The notes: generated by a model from the letters alone, not told the origin. DNA of 64,000 nt from Aestuariirhabdus litorea (GCF_003864255.1 NZ_QWEZ01000001.1:1178001-1242000); one strand, 5' to 3'. Positions 1 to 9,661 are shown, numbered from the stretch's first letter. Program-made: numbers and translations.

Positions 1-195
1 AAGCCCTCAACCTCAGAATTAATCGACTGGTTGAAGCTGCTCATGGCCGATGATGTGGGCGCGAGACTATTGCAGGAGCGTGATGCCACCAAGGCGATTC
101 CTCCTCTGTGCGGTGCTCTCGTTAAGAATGAACAGGACGTGCAGCTGCTGGAGCGGTTGGCCTTTATGACTCGCCGCCAGGGGCGTCAGGGCTAG
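1..195 (+). CDS. MoxR-type AAA+ ATPase, C-terminal end only
   Basis: This is the last 64 codons of a reading frame that enters from the left edge and stops with TAG at 193-195. The visible protein begins KPSTSELIDWLKLL and ends in a basic tail (TRRQGRQG). That is the usual lid-domain end of MoxR/COG0714 AAA+ ATPases, where KPSTSELIDW is a recurring motif. The stop is 3 bases before the start of a VWA-domain gene, and MoxR ATPases are typically encoded directly upstream of a VWA partner with which they form a chaperone-like pair. The nucleotide-binding motifs lie outside the window, so the call rests on the tail and the neighbour. Confidence 0.7.
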   Translation, partial: KPSTSELIDWLKLLMADDVGARLLQERDATKAIPPLCGALVKNEQDVQLLERLAFMTRRQGRQG

Positions 196-198
196 GCC

Positions 199-1377
199 AT
201 GTTGCTCGATTTTTTCACTGAGGTCAGGGCGGCCCGGGTTCCCGCCACCCTGAAGGAACTCTTAGACCTGATGGAGGCTCTCCAACAAGGGGTGGTCTTT
301 GCCAATGTCGACCAGTTTTACTTTCTGGCTCGCACCTGCCTGGTGAAGGATGAGAAATACTTCGACCGCTTTGACCGCGCCTTCAGTGCCTATTTTGAAG
401 GGCTTGAGAATATTGATGAGCTTCTACAGGCGATGATCCCTGAGGAGTGGTTGCGCAAGGAGTTTGAAAAATTTCTCACGGAGGAGGAGAAGGCCAAAAT
501 TGAATCCCTCGGTAGCCTGGATAAACTGCTGGAGGAGTTCAAGAAACGTCTCGAGGAGCAGAAAAAGCGACATCAGGGCGGCAACCGCTGGATAGGAACC
601 GGTGGCACCTCGCCTTTCGGCGCCTATGGTTACAATCCGGAGGGCATCCGCATAGGCCAGGAAGGAGGGCGCAATCAAAGCGCGGCGAAAGTATGGGATC
701 AGCGCAGTTTTCGCAACCTGGATGAGGATGTGGAGCTGGGAACCCGTAATATCAAGATGGCGCTTCGACGCCTTCGTAAGTTTGCTCGCCAAGGGGCTGC
801 AGAGCAGCTGGATATCGATGACACCATCTCATCGACTGCTCGTAACGGCGGCTGGCTCGACCTAAAGCTGGTTCCTGAACGGCATAATGCGGTCAAAGTG
901 CTTCTGTTTATCGACATCGGCGGCACCATGGACCCACATGTCCGGGTGTGTGAAGAACTTTTTTCTGCCTGCAAAACCGAGTTCAAGCACCTGGAGTTTT
1001 ACTATTTTCACAATTGCCTTTATGAAAGCGTATGGCGAGATAACCTCCGCCGTATGAGTGAGCGAACCTCCACCTGGGATCTTCTTCATACCTTTGGCAG
1101 TGATTACAAGGTAATCTTCATCGGTGACGCATCGATGTCTCCCTACGAGGTCAGTCACATAGGGGGAAGTGTAGAACACTGGAATGAAGAGCCTGGTGCT
1201 CTCTGGTTGCAACGGGTATGCGAAAAGTTCAATAAGGTGATCTGGCTTAACCCCCACGCACCGGACACCTGGCGCTACACCCAGTCTACCCAAATGATCA
1301 AGCAGCTGATCGAGGATAAAATGTATCCCCTGACAGTCAAGGGCCTGGAGGAGGGTATGCGTTATCTCAGCAAATGA
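199..1377 (+). CDS. CoxE-like VWA domain protein, partner of MoxR ATPase
   Basis: This 392-residue cytoplasmic protein has no signal peptide. The first 120 residues are helical and charged. A Gly/Asn-rich linker follows (about 130-160, GTGGTSPFGAYGYNPEG), then a C-terminal VWA-like domain from about residue 230. The metal-site motif is DIGGTMD at residues 239-245, so the first serine of the classic DxSxS MIDAS is a glycine here. As I remember the COG3825-like relatives, this DxGGxM form is common in them. The gene starts 3 bases after the MoxR-type stop, which implies a co-transcribed ATPase/VWA pair. The substrate of the pair is unknown. It converges on the HD-GYP gene with 7 bases between the stops. 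Confidence 0.75.
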   Translation: MLLDFFTEVRAARVPATLKELLDLMEALQQGVVFANVDQFYFLARTCLVKDEKYFDRFDRAFSAYFEGLENIDELLQAMIPEEWLRKEFEKFLTEEEKAKIESLGSLDKLLEEFKKRLEEQKKRHQGGNRWIGTGGTSPFGAYGYNPEGIRIGQEGGRNQSAAKVWDQRSFRNLDEDVELGTRNIKMALRRLRKFARQGAAEQLDIDDTISSTARNGGWLDLKLVPERHNAVKVLLFIDIGGTMDPHVRVCEELFSACKTEFKHLEFYYFHNCLYESVWRDNLRRMSERTSTWDLLHTFGSDYKVIFIGDASMSPYEVSHIGGSVEHWNEEPGALWLQRVCEKFNKVIWLNPHAPDTWRYTQSTQMIKQLIEDKMYPLTVKGLEEGMRYLSK

Positions 1378-1384
1378 CAGGCTT

Positions 1385-4288
1385 TCATCCGCTTGGGTAC
1401 AGGTCGCGCTGCTCCGCTTCTAGAAACAGTTCAGCGTAGCGCTCAGGAATTCGGTTGGCGACAAACAGCCTGAAAAGTTCTCCGTCAATGTGCTCATCCT
1501 TAACCATTCGCTCCATGATTTCCAAGGCTTCACTCAGGGTTTTGGGAGCCTTATAGGGACGATCATAAGCCGTCAGGGCCTCAAAGATATCTGCGATCGC
1601 CATGGCTCTGGCACTGATGGAAAGCTGGTCTCTCCCAAGTTTTTTGGGGTAACCGGTGCCATCCATTTTTTCATGATGCCCTCCAGCAATCGCGGGTACA
1701 TCGCGCAGATGCCTTGGGTAGGGCAGCTTTTCAAGCATAATGATGGTTTGCACAATATGATCATTGATCATATAGCGTTCCTCTTCGCTGAGTGTGCCTT
1801 TGGCGACGCAAAGGTTGTACAGCTCCCCCCTGTTGTATTTGTGCTCCGGTGTGTCAATTTTGAATCCGTAACGGTTGTCGGGAGATATCCGGTCCTGCTC
1901 TCTCCTTGGAATAAGGTGTTCCGGCTTGTCGTCCAGGGCGCGTTCAAGCACAGGCAGGGTCTCAGGGGGACGGGCCGCCTTGCGCTGTAGCTCCTCCCAG
2001 GAAACCCCCATGCGGTCATCCAGCGTACGAAGCCAGGTTCGCCGGGCGATACGCGTAAGCCTTTGTTGATCCTCCTCCGACATAAACTCGCTGCCCTGGT
2101 TACACCGGGCGATGAAACTGAACTCCTCATCCAGGTTAGCCAGCTCGCGGTCGCGCTCCGCTGCCAGCTCCGCAGGGTTGCCCCCTTCACTGATCGCTAT
2201 CCAGTAATCGAGCTGGACATCCCGCTTCATCACCTCAAATCGCATCCTTACCTCATGGATACGATCGTAGAGGGTTTCCAGTTTGGTGGCTTTGTCCACC
2301 ACATATTCCGGGGTCGTCACCTTTCCGCAGTCGTGTAGCCAGGATGCGATATCCAGCGCCTCCCAGTCCTCATCGCTCAGGTGGTAGTTGCTAAAGGCGG
2401 GGGTATCGGAGTGGTGGGCTGCCTCGCAGATCATGCGAGTCAGTTCGGGCACCCGTTGGCAGTGGCCTCCGGTATAGGGCGATTTGGCGTCTATGGCACC
2501 GGCGATCAGCTTTATAAAGGAGTCCAGCAGCCGCTTTTGCATCAGCTGCAACTGCTTGCTCTCGAGGGAGACCGCTGCGAAACCGGACAGGGCATCAACG
2601 AAGTTGAGTTGGTGTCGACTCGCAGAGTCGTCTTCTCCCTCAATGGGGATAAACAACAGGCAGAGCAGCCCGAATCCCTGTTGCTGCCGGTCGTGCAGCG
2701 GCAGGGCGATCATGTTCAGTCGGGAGGCTTGCATCGCAGTGGCGAGCTCGGGCAGGCTGCCCTCGTTGGCATCGATAGTGATCGTGCTGGGGCGCTTGTT
2801 TGTCAGTGCGCGCGTCAGTGGGCTCCGCTCTTTGTGTACCTCAATGTCAGGCAGGTTGTGCTGCTGAAAAAGGCCATGACTGTACAGTGTAGAGGGTGAC
2901 ATGGCCGCATCATCGGCATCGAGCAGGTAGAGCAGGGCTCCATCGGCATGGGCGACCTCGCAGGTTTCTTTGAGGATTCTCTCCTGCAGCGCTTCAAGGT
3001 TTTTCTCCCGGGCCAGGGAGTCGATCAACGATAAAAACCGGGATATGGTGTCGCTCATCATGTGGGTGGCGTCCGACAGCTCATCCACCTCCTTGATCAT
3101 GGAGTAGACTCGGGTCTTGGGGTCAAAGTCCATGTTGCTGATGGCCCTGGCGTGCTCGGCCAGGCGGTTAAGCGGGGTAGCAATTCGCTTTGCCAGTATC
3201 CAGGCAACCGGCATTGCCAATAGAATCAAGAGGATGGTGATCTGCATCAGCTCCCAGCGGATGGTGTAGGCTTCGGAGAACAACTCATGATTGGGTGCTA
3301 CCACGATCATTCGCAGGTCAAGGCCGCTGCTGCTCGGCAGGGTGCGCACGCTACCGGTCCATTGCAATTTCCCCTGCTCAAATTCGATTTGTCCCGGAGC
3401 CAGTTTGGATACGCTGTCAAACCAGGTAAGAGCTGAACTTCCCAGTTGCGTAATGTGTGAGAGGCTAACCTGGTCGTCGCTGCTTTGCAGTATGATGCGT
3501 TTGCTGTCTGGGTAGGCAAGGACCTGCCCCTGTGGATCAACCACCACCACTTCTGATGAGGGGGTAAATTGAGCGCCGGCGATGGTCGCTGACAGCTGTT
3601 GTAAAGTGACATCGGCAGCAATCACTGCCGTGTTGCCGGGCAGGGCGCGGGCAATGTTGATTCCCACTTGTCGCATAAAAAAGAACAGGTAGGGTTCAGT
3701 GCGCACGGTGTCCTGTTGGCTGATCGCCTGCTGATACCAGATACGAGTGCGTGGATCATACCCGGTATAGGGTTCGATGGTTTGAGAGAGGAGGTGGTAA
3801 TCCTCGTCAAAATAGAGACGGCTGAAAACCGATTGCTCGCCTGCATAATCTATGTTGTCCACCATCAAAAAGGCATTATCGGGTGGCGAAAAGCGAGTTC
3901 TCAGGTAGGCGGTAACCGGGCGCAGGATGAAGTAGTCACCATCCTCATAGCCGATCTGCAGGCCCGACATTGCGGGCAGGTCAATGAGCGCACGGTGAAG
4001 TGTGCCTATATGGGTCAGCCGCTGTTCGAGGTTGAGTGCCCGCTCAAGCCCGATCAGGCTGAGAATGGAGAGGTTGTTGCCAACGGGGCCATAGGTGAGG
4101 TTGACCTGCTGAATAACCCGTTCGGCAATCTGGCTGGAAAGCTGGTTGGTGGCGCCGTAGATGATCTCGCTGGTGCGACTGTAGTTGTACCAGGCCAGGG
4201 TGACGCCAAGAATCAGGATCAGAGCGACAATGAGGGTCGCTATCTGCACCTGTATGGTAAAACGAAAGCGTTTTGGTTCCCGCTTCAT
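1385..4288 (-). CDS. membrane sensor with HAMP, GAF and HD-GYP domains
   Basis: This is a 967-residue inner-membrane protein predicted to degrade cyclic di-GMP. It has one N-terminal membrane segment (about 10-32), a periplasmic Cache-like sensor of about 300 residues, a second membrane segment near 345-365, a HAMP region, a GAF-like domain (about 430-590) and a C-terminal HD-GYP domain. The metal motif HDCGK lies near residue 650 and HHEKMDGTGYP near 870-880, so both hallmark motifs are intact. Oddly, about 150 residues of charged sequence separate the HD motif from the GTLSEEER helix that normally follows it closely. I chose the ATG at 4288 because GAGG sits 8 bases upstream; a GTG at 4297 is the alternative. 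Low c-di-GMP would normally reduce exopolysaccharide output, which is relevant to the loci downstream. Confidence 0.88.
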   Translation of the reverse strand: MKREPKRFRFTIQVQIATLIVALILILGVTLAWYNYSRTSEIIYGATNQLSSQIAERVIQQVNLTYGPVGNNLSILSLIGLERALNLEQRLTHIGTLHRALIDLPAMSGLQIGYEDGDYFILRPVTAYLRTRFSPPDNAFLMVDNIDYAGEQSVFSRLYFDEDYHLLSQTIEPYTGYDPRTRIWYQQAISQQDTVRTEPYLFFFMRQVGINIARALPGNTAVIAADVTLQQLSATIAGAQFTPSSEVVVVDPQGQVLAYPDSKRIILQSSDDQVSLSHITQLGSSALTWFDSVSKLAPGQIEFEQGKLQWTGSVRTLPSSSGLDLRMIVVAPNHELFSEAYTIRWELMQITILLILLAMPVAWILAKRIATPLNRLAEHARAISNMDFDPKTRVYSMIKEVDELSDATHMMSDTISRFLSLIDSLAREKNLEALQERILKETCEVAHADGALLYLLDADDAAMSPSTLYSHGLFQQHNLPDIEVHKERSPLTRALTNKRPSTITIDANEGSLPELATAMQASRLNMIALPLHDRQQQGFGLLCLLFIPIEGEDDSASRHQLNFVDALSGFAAVSLESKQLQLMQKRLLDSFIKLIAGAIDAKSPYTGGHCQRVPELTRMICEAAHHSDTPAFSNYHLSDEDWEALDIASWLHDCGKVTTPEYVVDKATKLETLYDRIHEVRMRFEVMKRDVQLDYWIAISEGGNPAELAAERDRELANLDEEFSFIARCNQGSEFMSEEDQQRLTRIARRTWLRTLDDRMGVSWEELQRKAARPPETLPVLERALDDKPEHLIPRREQDRISPDNRYGFKIDTPEHKYNRGELYNLCVAKGTLSEEERYMINDHIVQTIIMLEKLPYPRHLRDVPAIAGGHHEKMDGTGYPKKLGRDQLSISARAMAIADIFEALTAYDRPYKAPKTLSEALEIMERMVKDEHIDGELFRLFVANRIPERYAELFLEAEQRDLYPSG

Positions 4289-4436
4289 GGCAAGCACCTC
4301 GCCAGCCGTCCTTCTCCCTCCATTGGGTGGCCCTCCTCAGCATACTGGGCATAACAATCGGGTGGGACTCTATACCTTGCTATAGTCTATCAGAGGAATT
4401 TAAGTGCGCCGGCGGACAGTCGCCGTAGGAGAGGTT

Positions 4437-5336
4437 ATGGACAGGTCATTGTTAGTCACTGGCGGAACCGGCTTTATCGGTTATCAGCTTTTACCCACCC
4501 TCGTGGAGGCAGGCTATCGCCTTTGGGTATTAACACGCCGAGAGCCCGCATCCCTCAACACGCTCGGGGGTAAGATTTGCTACATCAGCAGCTTTGACCA
4601 GGTGGCTGAGGTCGATGGTGTGATTAACCTGGCGGGAGAGGGAATCGTAGACAGCCGCTGGAGCGAACGCCGCAAGCAACAACTGCTGGAGAGTCGAGAG
4701 AACCTAACCCTGCGCCTGGTGGATTGGCTGGGTGGTTTGTCACGACCACCCGAGGCGATGATCAGTGGTTCTGCGGTGGGCTATTACGGCTATCATGACC
4801 CGACCGAGTTGCTCGATGAAAGCCAGGGAGGACAACAGGATTTTGCCTCTACCCTTTGCCAGCGATGGGAAGCTGCGGCCATCAAGGCTGAGGCCCTAGG
4901 GGTGAGGGTGTGCCGGCTTCGTATCGGTGTAGTACTGGCCGCAAATGGGGGAGCGCTTGGCAGAATGCTGCCCCCCTTTAAACTTGGGCTGGGTGGTCCT
5001 ATTGCCACTGGCAAGCAGATGATCTCCTGGATTCAGCGTGAGGACCTGATAGCCGCCATCCTTTTTTTGCTACATAGCAATGATCTGTCGGGGGCCTTTA
5101 ATGCCACTTCCCCCCATCCTGTCAGCAACAGGGTATTCAGCGAGGCTCTGGCCAAGGTTCTGGGGCGGCCCTGCTGGCTGCCGGTCCCTGCCTATGCCAT
5201 GCGGCTGTTGCTTGGGGAGGCATCGGACCTGCTCGTGAAAGGGCAAGCGGTCGTCCCTGAGCGCTTATTGAAGGCGGGTTTTACTTTTCGGCACCCGCTG
5301 ATTTCGGATGCGATTGAGTACTCCCTGAAGGGGTGA
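4437..5336 (+). CDS. TIGR01777-family NAD(P)-dependent epimerase
   Basis: This 299-residue protein belongs to the extended short-chain dehydrogenase superfamily. The N-terminal nucleotide-binding motif is VTGGTGFIGYQL. The central GSAVGYYG segment contains the active-site YYG typical of TIGR01777 (YfcH-like) proteins, and a C-terminal DUF1731-like part (RPCWLPVPAYAMRLLLGE) completes the family pattern. The physiological substrate of this family is not established. The start at 4437 is chosen over an upstream GTG (4404) because AGGAGAGG lies just ahead of it and the Rossmann motif then begins at the usual distance. It is divergent from the HD-GYP gene. Confidence 0.85.
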   Translation: MDRSLLVTGGTGFIGYQLLPTLVEAGYRLWVLTRREPASLNTLGGKICYISSFDQVAEVDGVINLAGEGIVDSRWSERRKQQLLESRENLTLRLVDWLGGLSRPPEAMISGSAVGYYGYHDPTELLDESQGGQQDFASTLCQRWEAAAIKAEALGVRVCRLRIGVVLAANGGALGRMLPPFKLGLGGPIATGKQMISWIQREDLIAAILFLLHSNDLSGAFNATSPHPVSNRVFSEALAKVLGRPCWLPVPAYAMRLLLGEASDLLVKGQAVVPERLLKAGFTFRHPLISDAIEYSLKG

Positions 5337-5355
5337 GCGGTCGCCTGGATTGGTG

Positions 5356-5388
5356 TATACTGGGTCTTTTAGTTGATATGCCAACTAA
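5356..5388 (+). promoter_or_regulatory. candidate promoter and operator of the RND pump
   Basis: A TATACT element at 5356-5361 is followed by a perfect palindrome: TTAGTTG (5369-5375), six bases, then CAACTAA (5382-5388). The palindrome covers the expected transcription start region, about 55 bases before the adaptor gene. A 7-6-7 dyad here is the usual layout of a TetR- or MarR-type repressor site at an efflux operon. The matching -35 (GTGAGC at 5333-5338) is poor. No regulator gene lies beside it in this window. Confidence 0.5.
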
Positions 5389-5441
5389 GTGTTGCTCAGC
5401 GATTGAGCGCGACTCTATAAAACCAATCAAGGTAGATTCCT

Positions 5442-6530
5442 GTGGGTGTACAAACTCGAAATTTGCTGAGTGTGGCCTGGCTATCCATGGCTGTGCTGCT
5501 GAGTGGTTGCAAAGATGAACAGGCAACCACTGTGGAGCCGATTCGGCCTGTAAAGATTCTGACTATCAAGGACCCGGCCCGTGGAGTGCTGCGTTCGTTA
5601 CCGGGCAAGGTGGATGCGGGCGAGCAGGTGGTGCTGGCCTTCAAGATCGCCGGAGACCTGGTTGAGCTGCCGGTCAAGGAGTCTCAACAGGTTACCCAGG
5701 GGCAGCTGGTAGCGCGGCTTGACCCCCACGACTTGCAGCTAAAGCTGGACGATGCCGAGGCCCGGCATCACAAATCCGAGGCGGATTTCCGGCGCTACCA
5801 ACAGCTGTATAAAAAGGGGCATGTTTCCGAGGCCCAGTTAGAGGCAGCAGAAGCGGATTTCAAAATTAAACAGGCGGCGTTGGCAACGGCCCGTAGCGAC
5901 CTGGAACACACCCGCCTGCGCGCGCCCTTTTCAGGGCAGGTATCGCGCCGCTATGTGGAGAACTTCCAGCGGCTACAGGCGAAAGAGCCGGTAATCAAGA
6001 TTCAGGACCTGTCGAAAATCGAGATTCGCATCAATGTCCCTGAGAACATTGTGGCCATGGCACAGCAGATTCGGCAGATGCCCGAGTATCAGCCCATGGC
6101 CAGTTTTGCGGCGCTGCCGGGCCGCTCTTTTGAGGTAACCCTCAAGGAGCTGTCGACGGTGGCGGACCCGGCCACCCAAACCTACGAGGCCGTTTACGAG
6201 ATGCCGGCGCCCCAGGGGATTACCATTCTGCCCGGGATGACTGCACAGATCAGCGCCCGGATACCCACTCTGCTGGATCTGGAGAAGCGCGATAGCTATC
6301 TGATACCGGCGGGTTCTGTTTATAGCGATGAGCAGCAGCAAAGCGCGGTATTTAAGGTGGGGGAGGGGCACCGGTTAAGCAAGCAACTAGTCGAAGTAGC
6401 TGGGCTCGAGGGTGACAGTATCCGCATCGCCGCCGGGCTCGCGCCGGGGGATCGAATTGTGGCCGCAGGGGTACATTTTTTGCGGGAGGGGCAGCAGGTG
6501 CGCCTGCTTACCCGTGAAGGGGGACTCTGA
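5442..6530 (+). CDS. RND efflux periplasmic adaptor lipoprotein
   Basis: This 362-residue membrane-fusion protein would link an inner-membrane RND pump to an outer-membrane channel. The N terminus is a lipoprotein signal with lipobox LLSGC (Cys23). A barrel-sandwich/lipoyl half, an alpha-helical hairpin (about 90-150, rich in Lys/Glu/Ala), the second lipoyl half (LRAPFSGQVSRRYVENF) and a beta-barrel with a membrane-proximal domain follow, the normal order for HlyD/AcrA-type adaptors. Translation appears to start at GTG. The permease gene begins 5 bases after the stop, so the two form one operon, which has no outer-membrane factor gene. The exported compound cannot be told from sequence. Confidence 0.9.
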   Translation: MGVQTRNLLSVAWLSMAVLLSGCKDEQATTVEPIRPVKILTIKDPARGVLRSLPGKVDAGEQVVLAFKIAGDLVELPVKESQQVTQGQLVARLDPHDLQLKLDDAEARHHKSEADFRRYQQLYKKGHVSEAQLEAAEADFKIKQAALATARSDLEHTRLRAPFSGQVSRRYVENFQRLQAKEPVIKIQDLSKIEIRINVPENIVAMAQQIRQMPEYQPMASFAALPGRSFEVTLKELSTVADPATQTYEAVYEMPAPQGITILPGMTAQISARIPTLLDLEKRDSYLIPAGSVYSDEQQQSAVFKVGEGHRLSKQLVEVAGLEGDSIRIAAGLAPGDRIVAAGVHFLREGQQVRLLTREGGL

Positions 6531-6535
6531 CGCTG

Positions 6536-9500
6536 ATGAACATCGCGGAGTTTAGCATTACCCGTCGCATATCGACCTGGCTCTTTGTGGTGATACTCGG
6601 CCTCGGTGGCGTGATCAGTTTTGAAAAGCTGGGCCGCCTCGAGGATCCGGTTTATGTGATCAAGGAAGCCAAAATTATCACCCACTACCCGGGCGCATCA
6701 CCGACCCAGGTGGAGGAGGAAGTGACCTTCCATATCGAAAACGCAGTTCAACTGCTGCCCCAACTCAAGCGGGTTGAGTCTATTTCACAGCAGGGGTATT
6801 CGGAGGTCAGGGTCACCATTCAGGACCACTTCAATGAGAAAACCCTTCCGCAGGTGTGGGACGAACTGAGACGCAAGGTGCGCGATATCACGCAGCTGCC
6901 GCCGGGGGCATCAGAGCCTTTGGTGTGGGACGCCTATGGCGATGTGTTTGGCATGTTTTACGCCATCACCGGCAGCGGCTATTCCAACCGTGAGCTCAAG
7001 GATTTTGCCAAGGTCTTGCAGCGGGACCTGCTGATGGTCCCCGGAGTTGCCAAGGTGCAGTATGGTGGCGTGCTGGGTCAGCGCATTTTTGTCGATATGT
7101 CGCGTGACAAGCTCTCACAGTTGGGGATCACCCCCAACCAAATCGCTAAAACACTCTCAGAACAGAACCTGTTGACTGATTCGGGGCGGGTACGGGTCGA
7201 CAATGAGTTCCTGGTGATCAACCCCTCAGGTGAGTTCAACTCGCCCGAGGAGATCGGCGCTCTGCTCATCAAGCAGTTGGGGGCGGGTCCAGCCTACAGC
7301 CAGACCATCGAAGGGCTGGCGGACCAGCAGGCAGATTATCGCCATGGGGCCCCCAAACTGATTCACCTCGATGACGTGGCGACGGTATCCCTCGATTACG
7401 ATGAGACGCCTACCCAGATCATCCGTCATAACGCTGAGCCCGCCTTGACCCTCTCCGTGGCGGTGCAAAACGGGGTCAATGTAATCGACGTCGGCAGGGC
7501 GATTCAGGAGAGAATTCGTGCCCTGCGGGCCAGCACACCTGCGGGTATCGAGATTCACCCGGTCTACGAGCAGTCTGTTTATGTGGAACGGTCGGTTGAG
7601 GGGTTCCTGGTCAGCCTCTCCCAGGCTCTGGGGATTGTAATCCTGGTGCTGCTGATTTTTATGGGGCCGCGCAGTGGGTTGCTGATCGGTGCCATTTTGC
7701 TGCTGACGGTGTCGGGAACCCTGTTGGTGATGTACATCACCGGGATAGACCTGCAGCGCATCTCCCTGGGGGGATTGATTATCGCACTGGGGATGCTGGT
7801 AGATAACGCCATAGTGGTGACCGAAGGCATTATGGTCAGGATGCAGCGCGGCCAGAGCGCCCTGAAAGCTGCTAAAACCGTTGTCGATCAAACCCTGTGG
7901 CCGCTTTTTGGCGCCACCCTGGTGGGGATTTTTGCCTTTGCCCCCATTGGCCTGTCGCCGGATAAAACGGGGGCCTATTGCAACACCCTGTTCTGGGTCA
8001 TCTTTATCTCCTTGATGTTGAGCTGGTACACCGCGGTTGCAGTGGCCCCGCTCTTTTGTCACCTGATTCTCAAGCGCGGCGGCGCTGCCAGTGAGGCGGC
8101 GATCTACGATCACCCCCTGTACCGGGGCTATCGCGCGATGCTGGTGTCGGCGATCCGTTTTCGCTGGTTGACCCTGTTGCTGGTGGTCTGTCTGCTGGCA
8201 GCCGCGATCGTTGGGTTTCGCTACCTCAAACAGGGTTTTTTCCCTGACTCCAACACGCCGATCTTTTACATCGATTATTGGCGAGCGGAGGGTACCGATA
8301 TTCGCGCAACCAGCGATGACCTCAAGGCGATCGAGCGGTACCTGCTGGCGCAACCGGAAGTGGTGTCGGTCACTACCTCTGTGGGTCGAGGGGTGTCCCG
8401 CTTTCTCCTGGTCTATGCCCCCAAGGGGGTTAACAGCAGTTATGGACAGTTGATCGTCAAGCTTGAGGATAACACCCAGATCGGTTCACTGATTGACCGG
8501 GCCCGACTGCATATTGCAGAGACTTTCCCCGACAGCGAACCCAAGTTCCAGCGGGTACGGCTCGGACCAGGGCGAGATTCCAAGATTGAAGTACGTTTCA
8601 GCGGCCCCGATCCAAGAGTGCTCCGAGAGCTTTCAAGCCAGGCTAAGGAGATTATGTGGGCCGACAGCAATGCCGATAACGTCCGCGATGACTGGCGCCA
8701 GCAAACCAAGGTGCTGGTTCCCCTGTTCAATGAGGTTCGCGCGCGACAGGCGGGGGTGAGCCGACCTGACCTGACCAGTGCCATCAAGGCGGGCTTTGAG
8801 GGACGAACCGTCGGTACCTATAGGGATGGAACCACTTTGCTGCCGATTGTGATCCGCGCGGTTGAAGCAGAGCGAAACGACATCAGTAATATCGCCGGCT
8901 TGCAGGTGTGGAGTCCTACCCTGAACCGCCCCGTACCGATCCAGCAGGTGGTGGATGGGTTTGAAACCCACTGGCAGGATCCCATCATTAAACGCCGCGA
9001 CCGCGTTCGCACCCTGACTGCCTCCTGCGACCCGAGGGAGGGGCAGGCCAGCACCCTCCTCAATCGACTGCGTCCACAGATCGAGGCGATCGATCTGCCG
9101 CCGGGTTATCGAATGGAGTGGGGCGGGGAGTTTGAGGACTCTTCCGATGCACGCAAATCAGTGTTCAAGTTTATCCCCCTGGGAATACTGGCGATGCTGG
9201 TGACAGTGATCCTGCTGTTCAATGCCATCAAACAGCCCTTGATTATCTGGCTTTGTGTACCGCTCTCAGTGACCGGGGTGAGCGCTGCCCTGCTGCTCAG
9301 TGGTCAGCCTTTTGGCTTTATGGCGCTGCTCGGGTTTCTCAGCCTCTCGGGGATGCTGATCAAAAACGCCATCGTCTTGTTGGAGCAAATTGACCTGGAG
9401 ATCAAGGAGGGCAAGGAGCCCTACCGGGCTGTGGTGGACTCCTCGGTAAGCCGCGTGCGACCGGTGATGATGGCCGCCCTGACCACGGTACTGGGGATGA

Positions 9501-9661
9501 TCCCTCTGGTGTACGATGTCTTTTTCAGCTCAATGGCCGTCACCATTATGGGGGGCTTGAGCTTCGCAACCCTGCTCACCCTGATCGTGGTGCCGGTCCT
9601 TTATACGCTCTTTTTCGGGATTCCCGCCTCGCCCAGGCGAGTGACTGAAACGGCGGCCTAA
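6536..9661 (+). CDS. RND efflux permease (AcrB/MexB superfamily)
   Basis: This 1041-residue proton-driven pump has the usual RND layout: a membrane helix at the N terminus, two large periplasmic loops and two clusters of membrane helices (about residues 340-550 and 865-1030). The TM4 motif reads GMLVDNAIVVTEG, with one Asp of the pair found in HAE-1 pumps and Asn in the other place. The C-terminal half carries LSGMLIKNAIVLLEQID and LTTVLGMIPLVYD. Its length is normal for the family. It follows its adaptor by 5 bases and its stop overlaps the convergent PA2817-like gene by 4 bases. Substrate unknown; drug or solvent efflux is a general inference. Confidence 0.93.
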   Translation: MNIAEFSITRRISTWLFVVILGLGGVISFEKLGRLEDPVYVIKEAKIITHYPGASPTQVEEEVTFHIENAVQLLPQLKRVESISQQGYSEVRVTIQDHFNEKTLPQVWDELRRKVRDITQLPPGASEPLVWDAYGDVFGMFYAITGSGYSNRELKDFAKVLQRDLLMVPGVAKVQYGGVLGQRIFVDMSRDKLSQLGITPNQIAKTLSEQNLLTDSGRVRVDNEFLVINPSGEFNSPEEIGALLIKQLGAGPAYSQTIEGLADQQADYRHGAPKLIHLDDVATVSLDYDETPTQIIRHNAEPALTLSVAVQNGVNVIDVGRAIQERIRALRASTPAGIEIHPVYEQSVYVERSVEGFLVSLSQALGIVILVLLIFMGPRSGLLIGAILLLTVSGTLLVMYITGIDLQRISLGGLIIALGMLVDNAIVVTEGIMVRMQRGQSALKAAKTVVDQTLWPLFGATLVGIFAFAPIGLSPDKTGAYCNTLFWVIFISLMLSWYTAVAVAPLFCHLILKRGGAASEAAIYDHPLYRGYRAMLVSAIRFRWLTLLLVVCLLAAAIVGFRYLKQGFFPDSNTPIFYIDYWRAEGTDIRATSDDLKAIERYLLAQPEVVSVTTSVGRGVSRFLLVYAPKGVNSSYGQLIVKLEDNTQIGSLIDRARLHIAETFPDSEPKFQRVRLGPGRDSKIEVRFSGPDPRVLRELSSQAKEIMWADSNADNVRDDWRQQTKVLVPLFNEVRARQAGVSRPDLTSAIKAGFEGRTVGTYRDGTTLLPIVIRAVEAERNDISNIAGLQVWSPTLNRPVPIQQVVDGFETHWQDPIIKRRDRVRTLTASCDPREGQASTLLNRLRPQIEAIDLPPGYRMEWGGEFEDSSDARKSVFKFIPLGILAMLVTVILLFNAIKQPLIIWLCVPLSVTGVSAALLLSGQPFGFMALLGFLSLSGMLIKNAIVLLEQIDLEIKEGKEPYRAVVDSSVSRVRPVMMAALTTVLGMIPLVYDVFFSSMAVTIMGGLSFATLLTLIVVPVLYTLFFGIPASPRRVTETAA

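Noticed and set aside
199..1377. Degenerate MIDAS of the VWA protein as evidence of loss of function
   Set aside because: The DxGGxM form appears to be normal for this CoxE-like group as I remember it, so it is noted in the annotation only.
3668..4354. 228-codon plus-strand frame opposite the HD-GYP sensor domain
   Set aside because: The opposite strand encodes a coherent membrane-Cache region; this frame has no ribosome-binding site or recognisable domain.
7226..8353. 375-codon minus-strand open frame inside the RND permease
   Set aside because: The permease on the other strand has complete RND motifs throughout. The antisense protein is Gln/His-rich with no motif, typical of shadow frames in GC-rich genes.
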